Below are positions 8,873-18,300 of a DNA stretch of 64,000 nucleotides, piece after piece (position 1 is the stretch's first letter; each line of letters opens with the position of its first letter). Made by a program: the position numbers and the translations under genes. The notes beneath the pieces were generated by a model. That model searched no databases. It saw nothing but the letters and a program-made list of their open reading frames with translations, and was not told where the DNA came from. Source of the DNA: Streptomyces violaceorubidus (GTDB lineage: Bacteria > Actinomycetota > Actinomycetes > Streptomycetales > Streptomycetaceae); the NCBI RefSeq assembly GCF_000717995.1, contig NZ_JODM01000012.1, forward strand, positions 1 to 64,000. The letters run 5' to 3'.

Positions 8873-9979
8873 ATGATCGAAACGCCGTCCCTGGTGGACC
8901 AGTACTGCCACGGCGTGCTGAGAACGGAGCTGGGCCTCGGCACCTTCGAGGCCCAGCTGGCCCGCACCGAGGGTCCGCCCGCACCGGGCACCACCCTCTT
9001 CGACACCCAGACCGGCTTCGCGGTACGCCGCTGGTGCCCGCCCCTGCTCGGCCTGGAACCGCACTGCCCGCCCGCCCACTACCTGGCCCGGCGCCGCGAA
9101 CTGGGCGTCATGGAGGCCGACCGCCGGCTGCTGCGCGGCAGCGGCATCACCACCTACCTGGTCGACACGGGCCTGCCCGGAGACCTCACCGGCCCCACCG
9201 AGATGGCCTCCGCCGCGGACGCGGACACGCGCGAGATCGTGCGCCTGGAACTGCTCGCCGAGCAGGTCGCCGACACCTCGGGCACCGTCGAGTCCTTCCT
9301 CGCCAACCTCGCCGAGGCCGTGCACGGCGCCGCCGCGCACGCCGTCGCCTTCACCTCCGTCGCCGGGGTACGGCACGGTCTGGCCCTCGCCCCGGAGCCG
9401 CCCGGCGCGGGCGAGGTGCGCGGGGCCGCCGGCCGCTGGCTGGGCGGGCGCGAGGTCGGCGGGGAGCTGAGCGACCCGGTGCTGCTGCGCCACCTGCTGT
9501 GGATCGCCGTCGCCTCGGGCCTGCCCCTCCAACTGCACGCGGGCCTCGGCGAGCCCGGCCTGCGCATCGACCGCACCGACCCGGTCCTGCTCACCGACTT
9601 CGTGCGGGCCACCGCCGGACTCGGCACCGACCTGGTCCTGCTGCACGGCTACCCCTACCACCGCCACGCCGCCCACCTGGCCGGCGTCTTCCCGCACGTC
9701 TACGCCGACTCGGGGGCCGCCCTGGTGCGCACCGGCGCCCGCGCGGCGACGGTCCTCGCGGAGATCCTGGAGCTGGCCCCCTTCGGCAAGATCCTCTTCT
9801 CCAGCGGCGCCCAGGGCCTGCCCGAGCTGCACGTGGTCGCCGCCCGGCTCTTCCGCGAGGCCCTCGGCCGGGTGCTGGGCACCTGGGTGGCCGAGGGCGC
9901 GTGGTCGCTCGGGGACGCGCAGCGGGTGGCGGGGATGATCGCCTCGCAGAACGCGGGGCGGGTCTACGGGCTGGAGTGA
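8873..9979 (+). CDS. Amidohydrolase-family protein
   Basis: 368 residues. It resembles amidohydrolase-2 proteins (TIM-barrel metal-dependent hydrolases, including the N-terminal domain of FluG-like proteins). Likely metal/active-site elements are DQYCHGVL near residue 9, LPLQLHAGLGEPGL near 220, LVLLHGYPYHRHAAHLAG near 255 and HVYADSG near 280. The C-terminal FSSGAQGLPELH segment matches the usual strand carrying the last metal ligand region, though the expected Asp is replaced by Gly-Ala in FSSGAQ. Start ATG 8873 follows GGGGAGCCCGG. Substrate unknown. Confidence 0.8.
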   Translation: MIETPSLVDQYCHGVLRTELGLGTFEAQLARTEGPPAPGTTLFDTQTGFAVRRWCPPLLGLEPHCPPAHYLARRRELGVMEADRRLLRGSGITTYLVDTGLPGDLTGPTEMASAADADTREIVRLELLAEQVADTSGTVESFLANLAEAVHGAAAHAVAFTSVAGVRHGLALAPEPPGAGEVRGAAGRWLGGREVGGELSDPVLLRHLLWIAVASGLPLQLHAGLGEPGLRIDRTDPVLLTDFVRATAGLGTDLVLLHGYPYHRHAAHLAGVFPHVYADSGAALVRTGARAATVLAEILELAPFGKILFSSGAQGLPELHVVAARLFREALGRVLGTWVAEGAWSLGDAQRVAGMIASQNAGRVYGLE

Positions 9980-10018
9980 GCGGTGTACACGCCGGAACCG
10001 GGCGTGGAGACTGGGCGC

Positions 10019-10762
10019 ATGCCGACCGACGCGCTGCTCGACCGCTTCCTCACCGGCCTCGCGCCCCTGGACCCCGTGGCCGTCTGGGCGCACGGTTCAC
10101 TGGGTGCGGGCGACTACCAGGAGGGCCGCAGCGACCTCGACCTGGTCGCGGTCCTGCCCCGGCCGGCCACGGCCCGTACGGCCTGGCGGCTCGGGCTGCT
10201 CCACGCCCGGCTGCGGGACGCGCCCCTGGCCGGACTGCTGCACTGCACTTACCTGTCGCCCGACACCGTCGCCGACCCCGAGCAGCGGCATCTGACCTGG
10301 GCCCACCAGCAGCTCTTCAAGCGGACGGTCACCCCGGTCACCCGGCGCGAACTCCACAGCTTCGGCCGCGTCCTGCACGGCGAGTCGCCCGAGCACCTGC
10401 TGCCACCGGTGGGGGACCCGGAGCTGGCCGGGTTCGTCGTGCGGGACCAGCGGGAATTCTGGCGGCCGAACGTGGACCGGGCGGAGCTGTGGCGGCAGGA
10501 CGTCTGGGTCGACCTGGGTCTGATCACCTTCGCCCGCGCCACGGTCACGCTGCGGGAGGGACGGCTGATCACCAAGCGGGAGGCCCTGACGGAGCTGCCC
10601 GCCCTGGGCGCGCCCGGCGAGGTCGTCGAGGACGTCGCCGAACGGCGGTACGGCAGGGGCCCGCGGCCCGCGCCCCCGGCCGAGTGGACCGCCCGCCGCG
10701 CCGAGCTGACCCGGGGCTACCTGGGGCCGGCGATCGACACGCTGGTGGCGTCGTACTCCTGA
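10019..10762 (+). CDS. Nucleotidyltransferase-domain protein (aminoglycoside adenylyltransferase-like)
   Basis: 247 residues. The polymerase-beta nucleotidyltransferase motif is clear: AHGSLGAGDYQEGRSDLDL at about residues 22-40, i.e. GS followed by D-x-D. The C-terminal half resembles the helical domain found in AadA-type enzymes. Start ATG 10019 is preferred to GTG 9983 because GTGGAGA precedes it. The 3' end overlaps the ctaA 3' end by 46 bp on the opposite strand. Whether it modifies an aminoglycoside or another substrate cannot be told. Confidence 0.75.
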   Translation: MPTDALLDRFLTGLAPLDPVAVWAHGSLGAGDYQEGRSDLDLVAVLPRPATARTAWRLGLLHARLRDAPLAGLLHCTYLSPDTVADPEQRHLTWAHQQLFKRTVTPVTRRELHSFGRVLHGESPEHLLPPVGDPELAGFVVRDQREFWRPNVDRAELWRQDVWVDLGLITFARATVTLREGRLITKREALTELPALGAPGEVVEDVAERRYGRGPRPAPPAEWTARRAELTRGYLGPAIDTLVASYS

Positions 10763-11739
10763 GCGGGCAGTCCGGACACCGTCTCCTCGGGCCGCTCGCG
10801 CAGTGCCAGCAGCACCCGGAGCACCGCGATCCACACCAGGCACGAGCCGAACATGTGCAGGCCGACGAGGACCTCGGGCAGGTCGGTGAAGTACTGGATG
10901 TAGCCAACTGCTCCCTGCGCCAGCAGCACCAGGAACAGGTCCCGGGTGCGGGCCAGCGGTCCCTCGGGCGCGTCGACCGCCTTCAGCACGAACCACAGGG
11001 CGAAGGTCAGCGTCACCACGATCCACGCCAGTACGGCGTGTGCCTTGCTGATCATCTCCCAGTCGACCGGCATCCGCGGGACGTCGCTGGAGTCACCCGC
11101 GTGCGGGCCCGCGCCGGTGACGACGGTGCCGACCACGATCAGCAGCGCCGAGACGGCGACCATCACCCACACCAGCTGCCGCACGGACGCGCCGACCAGC
11201 GGGCGCGGTGCCGTGTCGCCCTCCCGGGTGCGCTGCCACATCACCGTGGCCAGCGTCAGCAGCACCGTCGTCGCCACGAAGTGGGCCGCGACCGTGTACG
11301 GGTTGAGCCCGACGAGCACGACGATGCCGCCGAGCACCGCGTTGCTCATCACGACCCAGAACTGCGCCCACCCGAGCAGGGTGAGGCTGCGCCGGTACGG
11401 CTTCTGCGAGCGGGCCGCGACGATCGCCCAGCCGACCGCGGCGCACAGCGCGTAGGTCAGCATGCGGTTGCCGAACTCGATGACGCCGTGGAAGCCCATC
11501 TCGCTCGTGGTGGTGAGCGAGTCGTCGGTGCACTTGGGCCAGGTCGGGCAGCCGAGCCCGGAGCCGGTGAGCCGGACGGCGCCGCCGGTGACGACGATGA
11601 TCACGGACATCACGAGGGGCGCGAGGGCCGCCCGCCGGACCGTACGGGGGTACGGGGTCCAGCGCGCGGCGATGAAGGCGAGCGGGTTGCGCACGGCGGC
11701 TGCGGCGTCGGCACGGGTCACGTTTGGCACGCCGTCCAT
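10717..11739 (-). CDS. ctaA: Haem A synthase, COX15/CtaA family
   Basis: About 340 residues with roughly eight hydrophobic segments. It oxidises haem O to haem A for cytochrome oxidase, directly after CtaB. Features: VTGGAVRLTGSGLGCPTWPKC near the N-terminus (the conserved glycine-cysteine loop), HGVIEFGNRMLTY (haem-ligand His and Glu), PYTVAAHFVATTVLL and a late ISKAHAVLAWIVV and LVGLHMFGSCLVW (paired His ligands). ATG 11737-11739 gives a family-like start; an upstream ATG at 11787 would add 16 residues. Confidence 0.92.
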   Translation of the reverse strand: MDGVPNVTRADAAAAVRNPLAFIAARWTPYPRTVRRAALAPLVMSVIIVVTGGAVRLTGSGLGCPTWPKCTDDSLTTTSEMGFHGVIEFGNRMLTYALCAAVGWAIVAARSQKPYRRSLTLLGWAQFWVVMSNAVLGGIVVLVGLNPYTVAAHFVATTVLLTLATVMWQRTREGDTAPRPLVGASVRQLVWVMVAVSALLIVVGTVVTGAGPHAGDSSDVPRMPVDWEMISKAHAVLAWIVVTLTFALWFVLKAVDAPEGPLARTRDLFLVLLAQGAVGYIQYFTDLPEVLVGLHMFGSCLVWIAVLRVLLALRERPEETVSGLPAQEYDATSVSIAGPR

Positions 11740-11793
11740 CGTAGGCGCCCGCTTGTGCACGCTTTCACGAGGGTCCGTTCCGGACATGTGTCC

Positions 11794-12576
11794 CTACTCC
11801 CAGCGGAAGAACTTCCCGGCGGCCGCGAGACCCACGACCGCCCACACGGCGAGGATGCCCAGGTCGCCCCAGGGCATCGAGGCCCCGTGCTGGAGCACGT
11901 CCCGGAGCCCGTCCGACAGGGCGGAGATCGGCAGCAGCCCCAGCACGTCCCGCGCCGCGTCCGGGAACTTGTCCAGCGGCACGATCACCCCGCCGCCCAC
12001 GAGGAGCAGCAGGAAGACCAGGTTGGCGGCGGCCAGCGTGGCCTCCGCCCTGAGCGTGCCCGCCATCAGCAGCCCGAGCCCGGAGAAGGCGGCGGTGCCG
12101 AGGACCAGGAGCAGCAGTACGGCCGCCGGGTTGCCGTGCGGCGACCAGCCCAGCGCGAAGGCGATCACCGTCAGCAGCACGACCTGGAGCACCTCGGTGA
12201 CCAGCACCGACGCGGTCTTCGCGGTCATCAGGGCCCAGCGTGGCAGGGGCGAGGCCGCCAGCCGCTTCAGCACCCCGTACCGGCGCTCGAAGCCGGTGGC
12301 GATGGCCTGCCCGGTGAACGCCGTCGACATCACGGCCAGCGCGAGGACGCCGGGCGCGAGGAAGTCGACCGCCTCCTCGGCGCCGGTGTCGATGATGTCC
12401 ACGGAGCTGAACAGGACGAGCAGCAGCGTCGGGATGATCACTGTCAGCAGCAGCTGCTCGCCGTTGCGCAGCAACATCTTCGTCTCGAGCACGGCCTGGG
12501 CCGCGATCATCCGCCCGAGGGGGGCGGCGCCGGGCCTGGGCGCGTACGTCCCCGTGGTGTCTGTCGTGGTGGTCAC
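11794..12576 (-). CDS. ABC-2 type transporter permease
   Basis: 260 residues, six predicted membrane segments, ABC-2 membrane fold (DrrB/YadH-like). It contains FERRYGVLKRLAASPLPRWALMTAK-like sequence, the typical ABC-2 motif region around residue 100. Start GTG 12574-12576 overlaps the ATPase stop and has AAGGAG just upstream. With the adjacent ATPase it forms an exporter; cargo unknown. Confidence 0.88.
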   Translation of the reverse strand: MTTTTDTTGTYAPRPGAAPLGRMIAAQAVLETKMLLRNGEQLLLTVIIPTLLLVLFSSVDIIDTGAEEAVDFLAPGVLALAVMSTAFTGQAIATGFERRYGVLKRLAASPLPRWALMTAKTASVLVTEVLQVVLLTVIAFALGWSPHGNPAAVLLLLVLGTAAFSGLGLLMAGTLRAEATLAAANLVFLLLLVGGGVIVPLDKFPDAARDVLGLLPISALSDGLRDVLQHGASMPWGDLGILAVWAVVGLAAAGKFFRWE

Positions 12577-13496
12577 CCGCGCAGCTCCTTGCCCGTGAGC
12601 TCCAGAAAAACGTCCTCCAGCGTGTGCCGCTCCACCGAGATGCGGTCCGGCATCACCCCGTGCTGCGCGCACCACGAGGTCACCGTCGCGAGCAGCTGGG
12701 GGTCGACCTCGCCGTTCACCCGGTAGGAGCCCGGGGTCACCTCGGCGGCGGCGGAGTCCGGGGGCAGCGCCTTGAGCAGGGACGCGACGTCCAGTCCCGG
12801 GCGGCCGGTGAACCGCAGGGTGTTCTCGGCGCCGCCGCGGCACAGCTGCTCGGGGGAGCCCTGGGCGACGACCCGGCCGGCGTCGACGATGGCGACGTCG
12901 TCGGCCAGCTGCTCGGCCTCGTCCATGTGGTGGGTGGTGAGGATCACCGAGACCCCGTCCGCGCGCAGGTCCCGTACCAGGTCCCAGGTGGCGCGGCGGG
13001 CCTGCGGGTCGAGGCCGGCGGTCGGCTCGTCCAGGAACACCAGCTCCGGGCGCCCCACCACGGCCATCGCGAGGGCGAGCCGCTGCTGCTGCCCGCCCGA
13101 GAGCCTGCGGTAGGTGGTGCGGCCGCACGAGCCGAGACCGAGCCGCTCGATCAGCGCGTCGACGTCCAGCGGGTGCGCGTGCAGTTTCGCCACGTGGCGA
13201 AGCATCTCGTCGGCGCGGGCGCCGGAGTAGACGCCGCCGGACTGGAGCATGACGCCGATCCGGGGCCGCAGCTGAGAGCTCTGTCCCACCGGGTCCAGGC
13301 CCAGCACGCGCACCGTGCCGGAGTCCGGCCGCCGGTACCCCTCGCAGGTCTCGACCGTGGTCGTCTTGCCCGCCCCGTTGGGGCCGAGCACGGCGGTGAC
13401 GCCCGTGCGGGCCACCAGGTCGAGGCCGTCCACCGCGGTCTTCGTGCCGTACCGCTTCACCAGGGCCTGGACCTGGACCACGGGCTCACTTCGCAT
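12573..13496 (-). CDS. ABC transporter ATP-binding protein (DrrA-like exporter)
   Basis: 307 residues. Walker A is GPNGAGKTT near residue 39, the signature is RLSGGQQQRLALAMA near 131, Walker B is LVFLDEPTAGLDP near 151 and the switch histidine is in LTTHHMDEAEQL. The C-terminal 80 residues resemble the extension seen in drug/lipid exporters. It precedes its permease with a four-base overlap. Its position upstream of ctaA is conserved in Streptomyces as far as I know. Confidence 0.92.
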   Translation of the reverse strand: MRSEPVVQVQALVKRYGTKTAVDGLDLVARTGVTAVLGPNGAGKTTTVETCEGYRRPDSGTVRVLGLDPVGQSSQLRPRIGVMLQSGGVYSGARADEMLRHVAKLHAHPLDVDALIERLGLGSCGRTTYRRLSGGQQQRLALAMAVVGRPELVFLDEPTAGLDPQARRATWDLVRDLRADGVSVILTTHHMDEAEQLADDVAIVDAGRVVAQGSPEQLCRGGAENTLRFTGRPGLDVASLLKALPPDSAAAEVTPGSYRVNGEVDPQLLATVTSWCAQHGVMPDRISVERHTLEDVFLELTGKELRG

Positions 13497-13572
13497 GGGT
13501 CACGAGTCTAGGTTCGCCCACGACCGGCCGGGCGCGGGGGTGTGGAAAACCTCCCGGCACCCGGGACGGGAC

Positions 13573-14361
13573 TCACTCGCGGGGGCGGTGCACGGGCAGC
13601 CACCGCTGGGCGTAGGCGACCGCGTCCGGCAGCGGGAACAGGCGTGCGTCGGCCGCGCCGACCCTGCCGCGCGTGACGGGACGGTCCCGCTCGAAGTCGT
13701 GGCCCAGTTCGTCGAAGCGCTCCGAGGTGATCGACACCTCGGTCACCCGCTCCCACCCCACCGGTCCCGGGCGCCCCACCTCCACCAGCGGGGCGGGGAT
13801 CCGGTACTCGGCGAGGTGGAAGGCGGTGCACGCGCCGTAGCCCGCGCCGAGCAGCAGGACCCGGGCGTCCAGCCGTTCCAGCGCGGCCAGCGGGCTGCGC
13901 TCGCCGAGCCGGCAGTCCCTCGCGTGGCCCGCGACCACCTCCTCGGCGCGGGCGCCGAGGGCCGCGAAGGAGGTCTGCGGATGGGCGCTGCGCCGGGCGC
14001 CGGGCCAGGTGCGCACCGTCTCCGGGACCACGCCCACGCCGCGCGAGGGCGAGATCAGCGGGTCGTAGGCGGGCGTCGCCGCGCGCACGGTCTCCCACCA
14101 CTCCTCGGGCACCGGCGGGCTGGTCCACAGGGCCGGGTCGGAGAGGTCGCCGGTCTGGGTCGGGACCACCAGGGTGCCGCTCGGGCCGAGCACGTCGAGC
14201 AGTGCCTGGACGACCGCGACGGGGCCGCCGCAGACCCAGCCGAGGGAGCTGAGGGAGGAGTGCGTGAGGAGGGTGTCGCCGGTCCGCACACCCAGTTCGC
14301 GCAGCCCGGCGGCGAGCGTGCCGCGGGTGACGAGAGGGCCGGTCGGAGAGGGGGTGGGCAT
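13573..14361 (-). CDS. Aminoglycoside N(3)-acetyltransferase-like protein
   Basis: 262 residues, the usual AAC(3)/YokD length. Family motifs are visible: [16 protein letters not shown] near residue 33 (acetyl-CoA site), [13 protein letters not shown] near 64, [19 protein letters not shown] [12 protein letters not shown] near 123 and [19 protein letters not shown] near 165 with the conserved catalytic His. These enzymes acetylate the 3-amino group of aminoglycosides, although many genomic copies have other or unknown substrates. It diverges from sufR. Confidence 0.88.
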   Translation of the reverse strand: MPTPSPTGPLVTRGTLAAGLRELGVRTGDTLLTHSSLSSLGWVCGGPVAVVQALLDVLGPSGTLVVPTQTGDLSDPALWTSPPVPEEWWETVRAATPAYDPLISPSRGVGVVPETVRTWPGARRSAHPQTSFAALGARAEEVVAGHARDCRLGERSPLAALERLDARVLLLGAGYGACTAFHLAEYRIPAPLVEVGRPGPVGWERVTEVSITSERFDELGHDFERDRPVTRGRVGAADARLFPLPDAVAYAQRWLPVHRPRE

Positions 14362-14446
14362 GCGGGGGAGTGTTCCGGAAGCCGCTCGCGGACGCCAGCG
14401 GATTGCCCCGCCGCTGATCGATCAAAGATCGTTTCCGCAGGTCATC

Positions 14447-14460
14447 TTAGGTATGCCTAA
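14447..14460. promoter_or_regulatory. Palindrome TTAGG-N4-CCTAA upstream of sufR
   Basis: TTAGGTATGCCTAA is a perfect inverted repeat 73 bp before the sufR start. It resembles half of the actinobacterial iron box bound by DmdR/IdeR regulators, but over 19 positions it agrees at only about 12. It may be an operator linking suf expression to iron. Confidence 0.45.
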
Positions 14461-14519
14461 GTGACGCAGGGCACCGTCCGGTGATCCGGACGCGGCTTGC
14501 CCGCTCCGGAGGAATTACG

Positions 14520-14533
14520 CAACAATGGCGTTG
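14520..14533. promoter_or_regulatory. Candidate SufR operator CAAC-N6-GTTG overlapping the sufR start
   Basis: CAACAATGGCGTTG is an inverted repeat ending on the first base of the sufR GTG codon. As I recall, CAAC-N6-GTTG is the motif reported for SufR of Streptomyces avermitilis, which represses its own suf operon. Binding here would block transcription or early elongation of sufRBD. Confidence 0.65.
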
Positions 14534-15315
14534 TGAAAAACGTCGGTGAGGCTCCGCAGGAGGAACTCGCGACCGGTGAGCGGTCCACCCGCAACCGTGT
14601 CGCGCGCTCCATCCTGGACCACGGGCCCTCGACCGTCGCCGAGCTCGCCGGACGCCTGGGCCTGACCCAGGCCGCCGTCCGGCGCCACCTCGACGCCCTG
14701 GTCGCCGACGACGTGGTGGAGTCCCGCGAGCAGCGGGTCTACGGCACGCGCACGCGCGGGCGGCCCGCGAAGGTCTTCGCGCTCACCGACTGCGGCCGGG
14801 ACGCCTTCGACCAGTCGTACGACAAGCTGGCCGCCGACGCCCTGCGCTGGATCGCCGAGCAGGAGGGCGGGGAGCAGGCGATCGCCGCCTTCGCCCGCGC
14901 CCGGATCGCCGCCCAGTCGGGCGCGTACCGCGCGGCCGTCGAGTCCGTCCCCGCCGAGCAGCGCGCCGAAGCCCTGGCCAAGGCCCTGAGTGCCGACGGG
15001 TACGCTGCTACCGCGCGGAGCGCACCCCATCCCCAGCAGGGCGAGCAGCTGTGCCAGCACCACTGCCCCGTCGCCCACGTCGCGGAGCAGTTCCCGCAGC
15101 TGTGCGAGGCGGAGACGGAATTTTTCGCCGAGCTGCTCGGTACGCATGTACAGCGTCTCGCGACCATCGCGCACGGCGACGGGGTCTGCACCACGTTCAT
15201 TCCCAAGACTTCGAAGCCCGCCGAGACGTCCGAGACGGCTTCGCACGAGGCTTCCAAGACGATGTCCGAGACCCACAACGCATCCGCAAGCACGGCCGGG
15301 AGGAACCCCGCATGA
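14533..15315 (+). CDS. sufR: SufR, Fe-S cluster-sensing repressor of the suf operon
   Basis: 260 residues. An N-terminal winged helix ([24 protein letters not shown], given here across residues 36-58) is followed by a C-terminal domain with the cysteine cluster [18 protein letters not shown] near residue 175, the likely [4Fe-4S] ligands. SufR-type repressors release DNA when their cluster is lost and so induce Fe-S assembly under stress or iron limitation. Start GTG 14533 (MKNVGEAPQ); the stop overlaps the sufB ATG. A GGAGG at 14508-14512 is 20 bases upstream, unusually far. Confidence 0.9.
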   Translation: MKNVGEAPQEELATGERSTRNRVARSILDHGPSTVAELAGRLGLTQAAVRRHLDALVADDVVESREQRVYGTRTRGRPAKVFALTDCGRDAFDQSYDKLAADALRWIAEQEGGEQAIAAFARARIAAQSGAYRAAVESVPAEQRAEALAKALSADGYAATARSAPHPQQGEQLCQHHCPVAHVAEQFPQLCEAETEFFAELLGTHVQRLATIAHGDGVCTTFIPKTSKPAETSETASHEASKTMSETHNASASTAGRNPA

Positions 15316-16733
15316 CTCTCCCCACGGAGACTGCTCACCCTGAGCTCGAGGGCCTGGGCAAGTACGAATACGGCTGGGCCGACTCCGACACGGCCGGCGC
15401 CTCCGCCAAACGCGGCATCAACGAGGACGTCGTCCGCGACATCTCCGCGAAGAAGAACGAGCCGGAGTGGATGACCAAGCTCCGTCTCAAGGGCCTGCGC
15501 CTCTTCGAGAAGAAGCCCATGCCGAACTGGGGCTCGGACCTGTCGGGGATCGACTTCGACAACATCAAGTACTTCGTGCGCTCCACGGAGAAGCAGGCGG
15601 AGTCCTGGGAGGACCTGCCCGAGGACATCAAGAACACGTACGACAAGCTCGGCATCCCCGAGGCGGAGAAGCAGCGCCTGGTCGCCGGTGTCGCCGCGCA
15701 GTACGAGTCCGAGGTCGTCTACCACCAGATCCGCGAGGACCTGGAGGAGCAGGGCGTCATCTTCCTGGACACCGACACGGCCCTGAAGGAGCACCCGGAG
15801 CTCTTCAAGGAGTACTTCGGCACCGTCATCCCCGTCGGTGACAACAAGTTCGCCTCGCTGAACAGCGCCGTGTGGTCCGGCGGCTCCTTCATCTACGTGC
15901 CGAAGGGCGTGCACGTCGAGATCCCGCTCCAGGCCTACTTCCGCATCAACACGGAGAACATGGGCCAGTTCGAGCGGACCCTGATCATCGTCGACGAGGG
16001 TGCCTACGTGCACTACGTCGAGGGCTGCACCGCGCCGATCTACAAGTCGGACTCGCTGCACTCCGCCGTGGTCGAGATCATCGTCAAGAAGAACGCCCGC
16101 TGCCGCTACACGACCATCCAGAACTGGTCGAACAACGTCTACAACCTGGTCACCAAGCGCGCCGTGGCGTACGAGGGCGCGACCATGGAGTGGATCGACG
16201 GCAACATCGGCTCCAAGGTGACGATGAAGTACCCGGCCGTCTACCTGATGGGCGAGCACGCCAAGGGCGAGACGCTCTCCATCGCCTTCGCGGGCGAGGG
16301 CCAGCACCAGGACGCCGGCTCCAAGATGGTCCACATGGCGCCGAACACCTCCTCCAACATCGTGTCGAAGTCCGTGGCGCGCGGCGGCGGCCGCACCTCC
16401 TACCGCGGCCTCGTCGAGATCGGCGAGGGCGCCCACGGCTCCAAGTCGAACGTGCTGTGCGACGCGCTGCTCGTCGACACCGTCTCCCGCTCCGACACGT
16501 ACCCCTACGTGGACGTCCGCGAGGACGACGTGTCCATGGGCCACGAGGCGACCGTCTCCAAGGTCTCCGAGGACCAGCTCTTCTACCTGATGAGCCGCGG
16601 TCTGAGCGAGTTCGAGGCGATGGCGATGATCGTGCGCGGCTTCGTCGAGCCGATCGCCAAGGAGCTGCCCATGGAGTACGCCCTCGAGCTCAACCGGCTG
16701 ATCGAGCTGCAGATGGAGGGCGCGGTCGGCTGA
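15312..16733 (+). CDS. sufB: Fe-S cluster assembly protein SufB
   Basis: 473 residues, full family length. SufB is the scaffold subunit of the SufBCD complex. Conserved blocks include [22 protein letters not shown] near residue 198, [21 protein letters not shown] near 237 with the conserved Cys, and the C-terminal [18 protein letters not shown] block near 415. ATG 15312 overlaps the sufR stop, so regulator and scaffold are cotranscribed. Confidence 0.98.
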   Translation: MTLPTETAHPELEGLGKYEYGWADSDTAGASAKRGINEDVVRDISAKKNEPEWMTKLRLKGLRLFEKKPMPNWGSDLSGIDFDNIKYFVRSTEKQAESWEDLPEDIKNTYDKLGIPEAEKQRLVAGVAAQYESEVVYHQIREDLEEQGVIFLDTDTALKEHPELFKEYFGTVIPVGDNKFASLNSAVWSGGSFIYVPKGVHVEIPLQAYFRINTENMGQFERTLIIVDEGAYVHYVEGCTAPIYKSDSLHSAVVEIIVKKNARCRYTTIQNWSNNVYNLVTKRAVAYEGATMEWIDGNIGSKVTMKYPAVYLMGEHAKGETLSIAFAGEGQHQDAGSKMVHMAPNTSSNIVSKSVARGGGRTSYRGLVEIGEGAHGSKSNVLCDALLVDTVSRSDTYPYVDVREDDVSMGHEATVSKVSEDQLFYLMSRGLSEFEAMAMIVRGFVEPIAKELPMEYALELNRLIELQMEGAVG

Positions 16734-16794
16734 CCCCCGCCCCCCACCGCAGTCACCAGATTCAGGAACGCAGGAAGAGAGCAGACCGACAGCC

Positions 16795-17979
16795 ATGGCT
16801 GAGGCTCAGAACATCCCCGTGGGGTCCACCACCGCGGGCCAGATCGCGGTGGCCGCCGAGTCGACCGTCGCCACGCGCATGAGCGCACCCGCGTCCTTCG
16901 ACGTGGCGGACTTCCCGGTCCCCCACGGCCGCGAGGAGGAATGGCGGTTCACCCCGCTGGAGCGACTGCGCGGGCTGCACGACGGCACCGCGGTCGCCAC
17001 CGGTGACGGTGTGAAGGTCGACATCGACGCGCCCGAGGGCGTCGTCGTCGAGACCGTCGGCCGCGAGGACGCGCGCATCGGCCGGGCCGGCACCCCCGTG
17101 GACCGGGTCGCCGCCCAGGCCTACTCGGCGTTCGAGAAGGCCGGCGTGATCACCGTCCCCAAGGAGACGGTCCTCACCGAGCCGATCCGCATCGTCGTGC
17201 ACGGCGAGGGCGGCACCGCCTACGCCCACCAGGTCGTCGAGCTGGGCGCCTTCGCCGAGGCCGTGGTCGTCATCGACCACTCCGGTGACGCGGTGCTCGC
17301 CGCCAACGTCGACTACGTCCTGGGCGACGGCGCCAAGCTGACCGTCGTCTCCGTCCAGGACTGGGACGACCAGGCCGTCCACGTCGGCCAGCACAACGCG
17401 CTCGTCGGCCGCGACGCCACCTTCAAGTCCTTCGTGGTCACCTTCGGCGGCGACCTGGTCCGGCTGCATCCGCGCGTGGCCTACGCCGGGCCCGGCGGCG
17501 AGGCCGAGCTGTTCGGCCTGTACTTCACCGACGCCGGCCAGCACCAGGAGCACCGCCTCCTGGTCGACCACAACGTGCCGCACTGCAAGTCGAACGTCGT
17601 CTACAAGGGCGCCCTCCAGGGCGACGACGCGCACGCGGTGTGGATCGGCGACGTCCTCATCGAGGCCGCGGCCGAGGGCACCGACACCTACGAGATGAAC
17701 CGCAACCTCGTCCTCACCGACGGCGCGCGGGTCGACTCGGTGCCGAACCTGGAGATCGAGACCGGCGAGATCGTCGGCGCCGGCCACGCCTCGGCGACCG
17801 GCCGCTTCGACGACGAGCAGCTCTTCTACCTGATGGCGCGCGGCATCCCCGAGATCGACGCCCGCCGCCTGGTGGTCCGCGGCTTCTTCGCCGAGCTGGT
17901 CCAGCAGATCGGCGTCGCCGACATCGAGGAGCGGCTCCTCGCCAAGATCGAAGAGGAGCTGGAGGCTTCGGTCGCATGA
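16795..17979 (+). CDS. sufD: Fe-S cluster assembly protein SufD
   Basis: 394 residues, homologous to SufB in its C-terminal beta-helix. Features include GREEEWRFTPLERLRGLHDG near residue 45, HNVPHCKSNVVYKGAL near 258, and FDDEQLFYLMARGIPEIDARRL near 340. Forms the SufBC2D complex. AGGAAG precedes ATG 16795, and the stop overlaps the next gene by four bases. Confidence 0.97.
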   Translation: MAEAQNIPVGSTTAGQIAVAAESTVATRMSAPASFDVADFPVPHGREEEWRFTPLERLRGLHDGTAVATGDGVKVDIDAPEGVVVETVGREDARIGRAGTPVDRVAAQAYSAFEKAGVITVPKETVLTEPIRIVVHGEGGTAYAHQVVELGAFAEAVVVIDHSGDAVLAANVDYVLGDGAKLTVVSVQDWDDQAVHVGQHNALVGRDATFKSFVVTFGGDLVRLHPRVAYAGPGGEAELFGLYFTDAGQHQEHRLLVDHNVPHCKSNVVYKGALQGDDAHAVWIGDVLIEAAAEGTDTYEMNRNLVLTDGARVDSVPNLEIETGEIVGAGHASATGRFDDEQLFYLMARGIPEIDARRLVVRGFFAELVQQIGVADIEERLLAKIEEELEASVA

Positions 17980-18293
17980 CCTTCGTACGCGTCTGTGGAG
18001 CGGACGAGCTGGAGGAGGACACCCCGAAGCGGGTGGAACTCGACGGCACGCCGATCTCCGTCGTGCGGACCGAGGGCGAGCTCTTCGCGATCCACGACAT
18101 CTGCTCGCACGCGAACGTCTCCCTGGCCGAGGGCGAGGTCGACGACTGCCACATCGAGTGCTGGCTGCACGGCTCGCGCTTCGACCTGCGTTCCGGCAAG
18201 CCCGACAGTCTTCCGGCGACGCGCCCCGTCCCCGTATACCCCGTAAAGATCGAAGGGGACGACGTGCTCGTCTCCCTCACCCAGGAGTCCTGA
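17976..18293 (+). CDS. Rieske-type non-haem ferredoxin of the suf operon
   Basis: 105 residues. The two Rieske ligand motifs are complete: C-S-H in DICSHANVSL near residue 43 and C-W-L-H in ECWLHGSRFDL near 61. Such bifunctional ferredoxin-like proteins are regularly placed between sufD and sufC in actinobacteria; a role in electron supply to cluster assembly is likely but not shown. Confidence 0.93.
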   Translation: MTFVRVCGADELEEDTPKRVELDGTPISVVRTEGELFAIHDICSHANVSLAEGEVDDCHIECWLHGSRFDLRSGKPDSLPATRPVPVYPVKIEGDDVLVSLTQES

Positions 18294-18300
18294 GGCACCC

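Noticed and set aside
9034..12726. 1230-codon plus-strand open frame
   Set aside because: It is out of frame with the amidohydrolase and nucleotidyltransferase genes and antisense to ctaA and the ABC genes. Composition is Arg/Pro/His-rich, typical of a GC-driven false frame.
13573..14361. Acquired aminoglycoside resistance island
   Set aside because: The AAC(3)-like and nucleotidyltransferase genes have the same composition and operon style as neighbours and no mobility genes. They look like resident chromosomal genes.
14447..14460. Full iron box for DmdR/IdeR
   Set aside because: Only about 12 of 19 consensus positions match, so I report it as an unassigned palindrome and not as a confirmed iron box.
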